In this document: piece by piece, positions 26,922 to 36,500 of the stretch | Layout: each line of letters begins with the position of its first letter | Position numbering within the stretch: position 1 is the first letter of the stretch | Assembly: GCF_002091955.1 (NCBI RefSeq) | Contig: NZ_MKKY01000055.1 | Span: 186,001 to 250,000, forward strand | Direction: 5' to 3' | Source: Rhodococcus sp. 1168 | Lineage (GTDB): Bacteria > Actinomycetota > Actinomycetes > Mycobacteriales > Mycobacteriaceae | Length of the DNA: 64,000 nucleotides | The notes under the pieces: generated by a model | The model's database searches: none | Told to the model about the DNA's origin: nothing | The model's input: the letters and a program-made list of their open reading frames with translations, nothing else | Made by a program: the position numbers and the translations under genes

Positions 26922-28130
26922 TCACCCGACTTTCGAGAGAATGACTATTGCGTTGTTTCCACCGAAGGCGAACCCGTTGTTCTGCACCAGACGAACGTCT
27001 GCGGACCGGGCGTGGTTCGGTACCGGATCGATGCCTGTCAGCGCCGGATCGAGTTCGGTGAAATTGATGGTGGGGGGCATGAAGCCGTTGTCGATTCCCA
27101 GGCACGACGCGATCACACCGAATCCGCTTGCCGCGCCCATGGTATGCCCGAGCATCGACTTGATCGAGCTCATGGGCGGCGGCTCAGCCCCGAAGACGCT
27201 CTTCATCGCAGTGGTCTCTGCCGCATCGTTGGCCGGCGTGCCGGTGCCGTGCGCGCAGATGTAGTCCACGTCCGCGGCGTCGATGCCTGCGTTTGCGTGT
27301 GCCGTGCGGGCGCACGCGGCGATACTCGCGGAGTCGGGTGCCACCATGTGGATGGCGTCGCAGTTGACGCCGTAGCCGAGAACTTCGGCATAGATGTGGG
27401 CACCGCGTTCGGTTGCGGATTCGAGTGTCTCGAGGAAGATTGCGGCGCCGCCTTCGCCGGTCAGAATGCCGGAGCGGTCGACGTCGAACGGCGAGCATGC
27501 CTTCTCGGTCAATGCACCCAGCCGGTAGAAGCCCGCGTGCGCCCAGCGCAGCACCGAGTCCGCGCCGCCGGCGATCATGTAGTCGGCCTCGCCGGACGCC
27601 AGCTGGTCGTAGGCATAACCGACCGCGTAGTTGCTGGCCGAGCACGCAGTGGCGATCGTGAGCGCTTCTCCGTTCATACCCAGTTCCACGTTCACGGCTT
27701 CGGAGATGCGGGCACTGGGGACGTTCTTGATCAAGTTCGGATCGATGGACGCTGGTCCGTCGGCGAGCGCCGATTCGACGATGAGTTCGATGGATCTCGA
27801 CTCTCCACCGGTGGTTCCCATGACCGAACCGGCCCGGTGGGTCTCGAGTAGCTCGGGCGAGATCCCCGCGTCTGCCACCGCCAGTCGAGCGGCTGCCGCA
27901 GCGAACAAACTCGCTCGGCCCCATTCGCCGGATTCGAGGGTCGACAGATACGAGTCCGGCACGAAGTCGTTGACTTCGCCTGCCATGATCGCCGGGAACC
28001 CCGTGGTGTCGAAGGCGTCGATCGCCGAGATACCGCTGCGACCGCCTCTGATGCCCTGACAGAACTCCTCGACGCCGATACCGATGCTGGACACCGGGCC
28101 TAGACCGGTGATGACAACGCGGGTACTCAT
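26922..28130 (-). CDS. Beta-ketoacyl synthase (FabF-type KS), active
   Basis: 402 residues, ATG 28130 preceded by GGGAG. Catalytic Cys in IATACSASNYAVG, His in CAHGTGTPANDAAE, His in IKSMLGHTMGAASGFG, and the FabF-type C-terminus LVQNNGFAFGGNNAIVIL. The length is that of a full FabF/type II PKS KS. The gene lies 4 bp after the ACP gene and 7 bp before the CLF-like gene. It probably extends chains carried by that ACP; the active Cys is kept, so the reaction is standard decarboxylative condensation. Confidence 0.9.
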   Translation of the reverse strand: MSTRVVITGLGPVSSIGIGVEEFCQGIRGGRSGISAIDAFDTTGFPAIMAGEVNDFVPDSYLSTLESGEWGRASLFAAAAARLAVADAGISPELLETHRAGSVMGTTGGESRSIELIVESALADGPASIDPNLIKNVPSARISEAVNVELGMNGEALTIATACSASNYAVGYAYDQLASGEADYMIAGGADSVLRWAHAGFYRLGALTEKACSPFDVDRSGILTGEGGAAIFLETLESATERGAHIYAEVLGYGVNCDAIHMVAPDSASIAACARTAHANAGIDAADVDYICAHGTGTPANDAAETTAMKSVFGAEPPPMSSIKSMLGHTMGAASGFGVIASCLGIDNGFMPPTINFTELDPALTGIDPVPNHARSADVRLVQNNGFAFGGNNAIVILSKVG

Positions 28131-28134
28131 CTCC

Positions 28135-28398
28135 CTACCAGCCCGTGCGCTCTGCGACGACGGCGTACACCGCGCGAAGGTTCTCCATCCGCGGCAGTTC
28201 GGTCTGCGGGATGTCGATCGTGAACTTCTTCTCGAGCTGCGACAGGATCTCGATGGCGCGCAGCGAATCTGCATCGAGCTCGTCTGCGAAATGAGTGGTC
28301 TCGCCTACTTCTTCGGTCTCGACCTCGAGGATGTCGGCGACGATCTCGCGGATGTCGTCGAGGTGCTCGGGTGCGTAGGAAATGCTGTCGTTGGTCAT
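28135..28398 (-). CDS. Acyl carrier protein of the type II system
   Basis: 87-residue ACP, ATG 28398. The phosphopantetheine site is in ELDADSLRAIEILSQLEKKF (Ser in ADSLR), with an acidic helix I (DDIREIVADILEVETEEVGE). It lies between the dehydratase and KS genes. The absence of any fatty acyl-AMP ligase in the cluster suggests that this ACP hands its chain straight to the first condensation domain. The site reads DADSLR rather than the usual DSL consensus of FAS ACPs, as in many secondary-metabolism ACPs. Confidence 0.9.
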   Translation of the reverse strand: MTNDSISYAPEHLDDIREIVADILEVETEEVGETTHFADELDADSLRAIEILSQLEKKFTIDIPQTELPRMENLRAVYAVVAERTGW

Positions 28399-28438
28399 GA
28401 GAGTATCCGTTTCTTTGAGTGGGAACAGAAATGGTTGG

Positions 28439-29011
28439 TCACGCGGCGGATGTCGTATCGTCCGTCGGAGGGTGATCGGACAGCGGCCGCACAGCGACCA
28501 GCATCGATTCGACCTCCGCCACGATCCGGCCGGCGACCTCGGTGTGACCCGACAGAATGCCGAAGTCACCTTTGAGTGCATCTATCCGAACTCGATGTGA
28601 GAGAACGTCTCCCGGGTAGACACTGCCGTGAAAAATGCAATTTCGGATACCGCCGAAGACGAGGGTTCCGTCCCCGGCCGGCACCGACATACGCCACAGG
28701 ATTGCTGCAGCTTGTCCGAGCGATTCGATCATCAGAGCGGCCGGGTAGGCGAACCGCTCGTCTTCGAACTCGTCGGCACCCCGCGGGTCTCGCGAGAGGT
28801 CGACGCTGTCGGTGATGTCCACGTAGCACGGTTCGCTGGCGTTGACCGCCTTCTCGGCGACGATGGACTCTCCGACGGTCAGGTGCGGCACTCGATCGAC
28901 CAACAGAATCGGCGGTCGGTGCGGCAAGGTATCGAGGATCTGCCGGTACGTCATCGACTGCCCGGTCGACGAGGTCGCCTCGGTGATCGCATCGATGCTG
29001 GTGATCGTCAT
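28439..29011 (-). CDS. FabZ-like hotdog dehydratase, subunit 1
   Basis: 190 residues. LDTLPHRPPILLVDRVPHL carries the FabZ-type His, and YPAALMIESLGQAAAILWRM has the catalytic Glu on the hotdog helix. The family strands GGIRNCIFHGSVYPGDVLSHRVRID follow. It removes water from 3-hydroxyacyl-ACP to give trans-2-enoyl-ACP; with no enoyl reductase in the set, the double bonds should stay. Its ATG overlaps the stop of the second dehydratase gene, so a heterodimer is likely. Confidence 0.85.
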   Translation of the reverse strand: MTITSIDAITEATSSTGQSMTYRQILDTLPHRPPILLVDRVPHLTVGESIVAEKAVNASEPCYVDITDSVDLSRDPRGADEFEDERFAYPAALMIESLGQAAAILWRMSVPAGDGTLVFGGIRNCIFHGSVYPGDVLSHRVRIDALKGDFGILSGHTEVAGRIVAEVESMLVAVRPLSDHPPTDDTTSAA

Positions 29012-29454
29012 CGTTCGTTTCCTCCCATCAGCAGGGTCATGCGCCCCGCCGTTATGCCGTCTCCGCGTATGCACTGCGCCTTGATGCGCCGGGTTCCCGC
29101 AGGATCGGCGGGCTTGCCGGGCAAGGCATGTACCGCGACCTCGAAATGATCACCGGGTCGAATCGGTGCGGTGAACTGAACCGAGACCAGAACTTGCAGC
29201 TGCGGCGACGATTCGGGCTCACGGTCGATCAGGAGGGCGCGTGCGGTCTGCACTACGGAGTCGATGGTGAACACGCCGGGGAAGATCGGAACGTCGGGGT
29301 AGTGGCCGGACAGGTACGGATCCTCCGCGAGCACGAGTTTGCAGGCTCGTGCGCGGTCGGTCGTCATCTCGACGACGTCGAGACCGATGACCGGTTCGGC
29401 CCGTGAGACACGAGCGGCGGCGACCGGGATCGAGGGCGAAACAGACTGGGTCAC
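29008..29454 (-). CDS. FabZ/FabA-like hotdog dehydratase, subunit 2
   Basis: 148 residues. The motif SGHYPDVPIFPGVFTIDSVVQTAR matches hotdog dehydratases (consensus HFPG-PI-PGV--IE---Q), but Asp stands where the catalytic Glu is expected. The GTG start overlaps the fabG stop and the stop overlaps the other dehydratase start, both by 4 bp. I infer a two-subunit dehydratase in which this protein may be the partner with altered catalysis. It resembles the paired dehydratases known from aryl polyene systems. Confidence 0.8.
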   Translation of the reverse strand: MTQSVSPSIPVAAARVSRAEPVIGLDVVEMTTDRARACKLVLAEDPYLSGHYPDVPIFPGVFTIDSVVQTARALLIDREPESSPQLQVLVSVQFTAPIRPGDHFEVAVHALPGKPADPAGTRRIKAQCIRGDGITAGRMTLLMGGNER

Positions 29455-30191
29455 AGAACCATTCCTCCGTCTACCTGAAGTACCTGACCGGTGATGTACG
29501 ACGCCTTGTCCGACACCAGAAAGGTGACGACCTCGGCGATGTCCTCGGCAGTTCCGAAGCGGCGCAACGGGATGGAATCCTGCGCCTTCTTCCGCGCCTT
29601 CTCGCTCAGGTCGCCGGTCATGTCCGTCTCGACGAATCCGGGAGCCACCACGTTGACGCGAACGCCGTACCGAGCGACTTCCTTGGCGAGCGAGCGAGAG
29701 AAACCGTGTATCCCGGCCTTGGACGCCGCGTAGTTGGTCTGGCCGACGTTGCCGTAGACCCCGGCGATGGACGATACGTTGACTATCGATCCCGACCGGT
29801 TCTTCATGAACCGGTAGGACAGTGGTCGGCAGAAGTTGAACGTGCCGGTGAGGTTGGTGTCGATGACGTCGTGCCATTCCGAGGACGACATCAGCGCCAG
29901 TGGGCGGTCCTTGACGATGCCGGCGCAGTTGACGAGGGTGTCCATTTCACCGAGGGCGTCGATGGACTCGTCGATGAACGCCTCGGCGGCGCCGCCGTCG
30001 GAGACGTCGCACGGCGCGTGATGCACGGCCGCCTCGAACTTCTCCAACTGGCGTAGGGTCTCGGTGACCGCCTCGGATTCGTGGCGGTAGCACAGGGCGA
30101 TGTCGTAGTCCTGAGCGGCGAGCTCGACCGCAATGGCACGTCCGATTCCACGAGAAGCTCCGGTTACCAATGCCTTTCGCTTGGAAAGCAT
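29451..30191 (-). CDS. 3-oxoacyl-ACP reductase (FabG-type ketoreductase)
   Basis: 246 residues, ATG 30191 after GAAAGGAC. NADPH site TGASRGIGRAIA, structural NCAG in LVNCAGIVKDRPL, catalytic Ser in VNVSSIAG, and Tyr-Lys in QTNYAASKAGIHGFSRSLA are all present. FVETDMT and SYITGQVLQVDGGMVL complete the FabG pattern. It reduces 3-oxoacyl-ACP in each round before dehydration. It opens the acyl-chain block of the operon, 98 bp downstream of the MbtH gene, the largest internal gap before the PKS genes. Confidence 0.92.
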   Translation of the reverse strand: MLSKRKALVTGASRGIGRAIAVELAAQDYDIALCYRHESEAVTETLRQLEKFEAAVHHAPCDVSDGGAAEAFIDESIDALGEMDTLVNCAGIVKDRPLALMSSSEWHDVIDTNLTGTFNFCRPLSYRFMKNRSGSIVNVSSIAGVYGNVGQTNYAASKAGIHGFSRSLAKEVARYGVRVNVVAPGFVETDMTGDLSEKARKKAQDSIPLRRFGTAEDIAEVVTFLVSDKASYITGQVLQVDGGMVL

Positions 30192-30289
30192 TGCATGTCC
30201 TTTCGTTCGTTCGTCCCTGTCGACGCTACTGTCCCGTCGGCCACGAATCTCGGGCGATGCAGCTTCCTGTAAGTCCTGCTGTGCTCGGC

Positions 30290-30511
30290 TCACGTGTGTG
30301 CAGTGTGCGTGGCCTCGTCGACCGATCGTGGGCGCATATCGGTCCAGTTCTCCTCGACGAAGTCCAGGCACGCTGCGCGCGACCCCGGCCCGAAGACCAC
30401 GTCCCATCCGCCCGGTACGTCGGCGAACTGGGGCCACAGCGAGTGTTGTCCGACTGCGTTGACGAGAACGGAGAATGTCAGATCGTCGTTATCGAACGGA
30501 TTGGTACTCAT
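30290..30511 (-). CDS. MbtH-like NRPS adenylation partner
   Basis: 73-residue MbtH-family protein: [40 protein letters not shown], then [14 protein letters not shown], with the conserved Trp residues. MbtH proteins bind adenylation domains and are needed for their folding or activity. The ATG lies 23 bp inside the end of the NRPS gene, with GGAGGAG as ribosome site, so translation is coupled to the synthetase it serves. Confidence 0.95.
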   Translation of the reverse strand: MSTNPFDNDDLTFSVLVNAVGQHSLWPQFADVPGGWDVVFGPGSRAACLDFVEENWTDMRPRSVDEATHTAHT

Positions 30512-33500
30512 GGGCGGTTTCTCCTCCTAGTAGGTGGGTCAGATGTGCACCGATACGGGCGATCGGTTCGGGTCGGGTCATGTCGTTGTGGCCGGCATCG
30601 ATCTCCACGAACTCGATGGCGTCCAGCGCACCGTTCCACCGTCGGCGTTCGGGTGCGGACGGTCCGTGGTCGCGGGCTGCCGCGAAGACGGTGGCGGGGC
30701 CGTCGTAGGGGCGTGGACGATGCTCGGCGGAGAGCCGAGTGTTGTTCTCGAACACAGTTTCCAGGGCACGCACGCGCTCTGCCGTCATATGGCCCAGTAC
30801 CGAATCCTGCTCGTTGAGTCGGGCAGCGATCGCGGCTGGATCACCCACCGCCCCGCCCACGTCCTCCGGTGGCACTCCAGCCACCGCCAGCAACGCGGCC
30901 CAGAGTTCGTCGGGATCCGCTGCGCCTACGCCAGGATCGGACTCGAGCTTGGGGAACGCGTCGAGCAAGGCCAGCAGACCCACCTCGTCTCCTGTCTCCT
31001 CGAGCTGCGTAGCCATCTCCTGGGCGACCAAACCACCGAAGGACCACCCGACGACGTGGTACGGACCATGCGGTTGCACTGCCCGGATTCGGTCGATGTA
31101 GTCCGAGGCGATGTCGGCAAGGGTGTTCGGAAGCGGCACTGCACCGTCGAGTCCGGCGGACTGCAGTCCGTAGATCGGCACATCTGCCGGAACCGACCGC
31201 AGCAAGCCCGAGTAGGACCAGGCGAATCCGCTGGCAGGATGAATGCAGAACAGTGGGGGACGTGAACCGCTGGAACGCAGCGGAAGAAGGCCGTCTAAGC
31301 CGTCCGATTCTCCGGTGCTGTCGTCCGATTCGAGCAGCGCAGCAAGTCGACCCGGCGTCGGGGCCGCGAACAGCGCACGCAGTCCGATGTCGGTTCCGAA
31401 CGTCACACCGATCTCCTTCGTCAGCTTCACCGCCAGCAGCGAATGGCCGCCGAGTTCGAAGAAGTCGTCGTCGAGGCCGACCCTGTCCGCGCCGAGGACC
31501 TGCTCGAAGAGCGTCACCACGGCGCGCTCCACCGCGGAACCGGGTGGTGTGTAGTCGGCGTCCGCAGACCACATCGGCGCAGGCAAGCGGTCCCGTACTA
31601 CTTTTCCGTTGGCAGACAACGGAATCGACGACACCGGCACGATCGCGGCCGGAACCATGTACTCGGGCAGGACGTCGGCGACACCAGCGCGCCACGCAGA
31701 CTCCGACGGTGGCTCGGTGTGGCCGTCTGAGAGGACCACGTACGCCACCAGCCTGCGGTCGCCCGGTCGATCCTCACGCACCATGGCCGTCGCGGTGACC
31801 ACCCCGGCGAGGGCGGTCACCGCGGACTCGACCTCTCCGAGCTCGATTCGAAATCCGCGCAGCTTGACCTGGTCGTCGACGCGGTGCAGGAACGTCACCG
31901 TGCCGTCGGTATTCCAGTGTCCGACGTCTCCGCTGCGATACATTCGCGCCCCGGGGTCGACGGCGAATGGATCTGCAACGAACTTGGCCGCGGTGGACGC
32001 GTGACGGCCGAGATACCCGCGGGCCAGGCAGTTGCCTGCGATGTAGATCTCGCCCGGCACGCCCACCGGTAGTAGCCCGAGCGACGAGTCCAGTACGTAG
32101 AAGCGCGTGTTGTCCATCGGCCCACCGATGGGCAGGGGGCCGTCCTCGATCTCGTCTTGCGGCGCGACGGCGAACTGTGAGCAGTTCACCGTGGTCTCGG
32201 TAGGTCCGTACATGTTGTAGACGGTGGTGTCCGGGTGCGCGGACCGCCAGCCTGATATCGCAGCACCGGTGAGCGTTTCGCCGCCGAGCAGGAGTTGCCG
32301 AGCCGGTGCCAACGACGCAGGCAGTGCGTCCAACAGGGGGAGGTGGCTCGGGGTCGCCTTGAGGAACGTGCACCGGTGCTCGTCGAGGACTCCGACGTCG
32401 AACTCGTCGAGGCAATCCAGATCGACCGCCAGCACCGCTCCGCCGCATACCAGGGGCGTCAACATCGCTGTGACGCTGAGGTCGAACGAGATCGACGAGT
32501 GCAGGACGGCGAGTCCGCCGATTCCGTCGTAGCTCGACCGGGCGAAACGCAGGTAGTCGGCGAGCGAGTAGTGCTCGATCACGACGCCCTTCGGAACTCC
32601 GGTCGACCCACTGGTGAAGATGACGTACGCCGCATCGTGCAAACGCGGAGCGGTCCTGGGGCCGTTGTCGGTGACTTCGCCCGTCGATACGAAATTTTCG
32701 ATGTAGGCACCGATGTCGACCACTGCATATCGGTCCGAGTACTGCATCGCCGACGCAGATGCAGTGGTCACGATCGAGTGAGGCCGGGTGATCTCGAGAA
32801 TTCGGGACACTCGCTCCTCGGGCAGCGCGGCATCGATCGGGACGTAGACGCCGCCGGCCTTGGCGATACCGAGCACCGCGACGAACAGCTCCAACGAGCG
32901 GCCGAGGCAGATCGCCACGTGGTCGCCTGCACTCACGCCGTCGGCCACGAGCCACCGTCCGAATCCGTCGGACAGGTCGTCGAGCGTCCGGTAGTCGATT
33001 CGGTTGCCGTGGTGGTACACCGCGATCGCCTCGGGCGTCCGACGCACCTGCTCTTGGAACATTTCCACGACGGTGTGTTCGGGTGCAGTCGATCCGGTGT
33101 CGTTGAAGTCGTGCAGCAACACTCGTCGTTCCTGCTCGGTCACCAGGGGCACGCTGCCGACCATTCGATCCGGTTCTGCCGCGAAGCCGGCGAGCAGCTG
33201 CTGCAGCCGTTCTGCCGTGCGTGCGACGGTCCGGTGGTCGAACAGATCGCGGGCATAGTCGATCCGACCGATCAACCCCGACATGTCAGGTCCCTCGGCC
33301 AGGTTGAAGGACAGGTCGTACTTCGCTGCTCCGGTTCCGACGGGGACGGCCTCGACCCGCACACCCGGCAGGTCGAACTCGAGCTCGCGGTGATTCTGGA
33401 ACGAGAGCATCGTCTGGAACAGAGGGTGCCGCGCCACCGACCTGGACGGGTTCAGCACCTCGACGAGCCGTTCGAACGGCAGCTCTTGGTGGGAGAACGC

Positions 33501-36500
33501 GGACAGCGACCGCTCTCGGCACCGCGTGACCAGTTCCCGGAACGTCGGGCTGCCTGACAGATCGGTTCGCAGCACCAGCGTATTGACGAAGAACCCGACC
33601 AACGGCTCGAGTTCGCGATCGGTTCGACCGTCGACCACGGTGCCGATGGGAATGTCGTCACCCCCGCCGATCCGGCCGAGCAAGGCCGAGAGGGCGGCGG
33701 TGATCACGACGAAGGTGCTCGTATCGCATTGTGCGGCAAGGGATGCGAGCGCGCGGTGCACCTCGGCGGGCACGTGCAGATCGACGCTACCCGCCTCGAA
33801 GGTCGGGTCCGTCGGGCGACGCCGGTCCGTCGGGACCGCGAGCTCCTCGGGCAGGTCGGCCAACGTGTCCTGCCAGTAGGCCAGATGGGGATCGCTCGTA
33901 CCGCCCGCCTCGCTCGGCCACAGCCGGCGTTGCCAGAGCGCGTAATCGGCGTACTGAACCGACAGTGGCGTCCAGTCGGGTGCTGCACCGGAGAGCCGCG
34001 CGGTGTACGCATCGGCCAGGTCCGCGGCCAGCGTGCCCGCCGATCCGCCGTCGGTGGCGATGTGATGCAACGTGATCGCGAGGTAGTGCTCGGCGTCGCT
34101 CGAGGCCAGTGTAGTCCTCATCGGGAGATCTGCAGTCAGATCGAACGGCTCTCGCGCTGCGAGCTGTACCTGTTCGATCGGGTTCGACACCTCGGTGCGG
34201 ACATCGAGTTCGGATACTCGGTCGCTGCAGATCACCTGCGCCGGTTCTCCGTCGACCTCGGGGAAGATCGTACGGAGAATTTCGTGACGGGCGGCGACGT
34301 CCGCGAGTGCAGCTCGCAGCGCGTCGACGTTCAGATCGCCGGTCAGTTTCAGAATTGTCGGCACGTTGTACGCACCGGGGTGTGCGTCGAACCGCGCCAG
34401 GAACCACAGGCGACGCTGCGCGTACGACAGCGGTAGCACTGCGGGTCGCTCGATCGAGGTGAGCGCCGCCCGCGCCGCGGTCTCCGGTCCCAAGGCGGCT
34501 GACAGAGCCATCACCGTCGGGTTGTCGAACACCTCGCGGATCGTCGTCTCCACTCCGAGATTCGCTCGAATTCTGTTGATCAGGCGCACCGCGAGCAACG
34601 AGTGCCCGCCCAACGCGAAGAAGTCGTCCTCGATGCCGACGTCGTCGACGCCGAGTAGTTCCGCATAGATCGCCGACACGGCGACCTCCGCGTCCGTTCG
34701 CGGCGCCACCCTCTCTCGTCGATCCGAGGTGAGGTCGGCCGCAGGCAGCGCGGCGCGATCGACCTTGCCGTTGGCCGTCAGCGGCAGACGGTCCATCATC
34801 ACGAATGCGGCCGGGACCATCGCCGCGGGAAGCGCAGACGCAACATGCTTTCGAAGCGAATCCGCATCGATGTCTCCGACCACATGTGCGACGAGAGTGG
34901 GGTGTCCGGACGGCCCGATCGGCACCGTGGCGACGCAATCGCTCACGTGCTCGTTCGTACGCAGCGCGGCCTCGATCTCGCCCAGTTCGATCCGTTGTCC
35001 TCGAATTTTGACCTGGTGATCGTTTCGACCGATGAACTCAAGTTGCCGATCCGGTCGGTAGCGCACCGTGTCGCCGGTCCGGTACACCCTGCCGCCGGGT
35101 TCGCCGAAGGGGTCGGCGACGAACGTCGCCGCGGTACGCCGAGGGTCGCCGAGGTATCCGAGTCCGACTCCGGCTCCGCCGACGTACATCTCGCCGCCGG
35201 TACCGGGAGGCGTCGGGCGGAGCCTGTCGTCCAGCACGTACAGGCCGGTGTTGCGGATCGCCGTGCCGATGGGAACGACCGAGTCGCGGTCGTATCGGTC
35301 GATGACCGCATGGGTGACGTCGTCACTGCATTCGGTCGGGCCGTACGCGTTGACCAGTGGAACGCCGGTTCGTTCGAGCCACCGGTTGCACAGCTGGCGG
35401 GGCAGCGCCTCACCGGTGACGACGAGCCGACGCAGTCGATCGAGTGTGGGCGGTGTGCCACCGGTATCCCAGTCGTCGAGTGCCGCGCGCAGCAGTGACG
35501 GGACCACCTCGAGGATCGACGCACCCTCGTTCGCAACGACTTCGAACAGCTGGGCCGGATCGCGTGCACAATCGGCGTCGACGATCCGGACCTGTGCGCC
35601 CACCAGCAACGGTGCGAGCATTTGCCAGATGGAGATGTCGAAGCTCAACGGCGCGTTCGCCACGATGACGTCCTCGCTGCGTACGTGCAGCTCTTCGACC
35701 TTGGACAGCAGATGGTTGACCATCCCGCCGCGGTGCACCAGAGCGCCTTTGGGTCGTCCGGTGGAACCGGACGTGAACAGTACGTACGCCGGGTGGTCGA
35801 ACTGCCACTTCGGCCACGACACGGTGCCCGGATCGAGTTCGGACGCGTCGACGACCGCGATCGGTAGCCCTCCTGCAGCTCCGGCGAGCGCGGCCGCGTC
35901 GAGCTGGTCGTCGGCCGTGGTCAGAATCAGCACGGCCCCACTGTCGGTCACCTGGCCGGCCAGTCGGTGTACCGGAGCACCCGGGTCCGCTGGGGTGTAG
36001 ACGCCCCCGACAGCCGTGATGGCCAGTAGCGCGACGACCACCGACGTGCTGCGTCGACTGCAGACGGCGACGACGTCACCTGGCTCGACGCCCCCAGCTC
36101 GCAGCGACTGCGCCAGCGCGGCAACCCGCCCGGCCAGAACTGCGTAGCCGACCGTCCCATCGGCATCGCGCACCGCCGGTGCGTCCGGGGTATCGCGGGC
36201 GATGCGAAGGACCTGTTCGGTGACGTCGTGCACGGAGGACGAACGCGCGGTGTTGTTCAGACCGGCCTCGAGGTAGTGGCGCTCGTCTGCCGTCAACAAT
36301 TCGATCGCGCCGATCTCGATGTCCGGGTCGGCGGCGACGCTGGAGAGGACTGCGACGAAACGCTGTACGAGTGCGTGCGCCGAAGCCTCGCCGAGCAGGT
36401 CGGCGGAGAAGTCGAATCGGATCGACAATCCGCGTGCGGTTCCGTCCACCACGCGTTCGGTGACGTCGAAGGACAGGTCGAACTGGGCGGCATGCGCATC

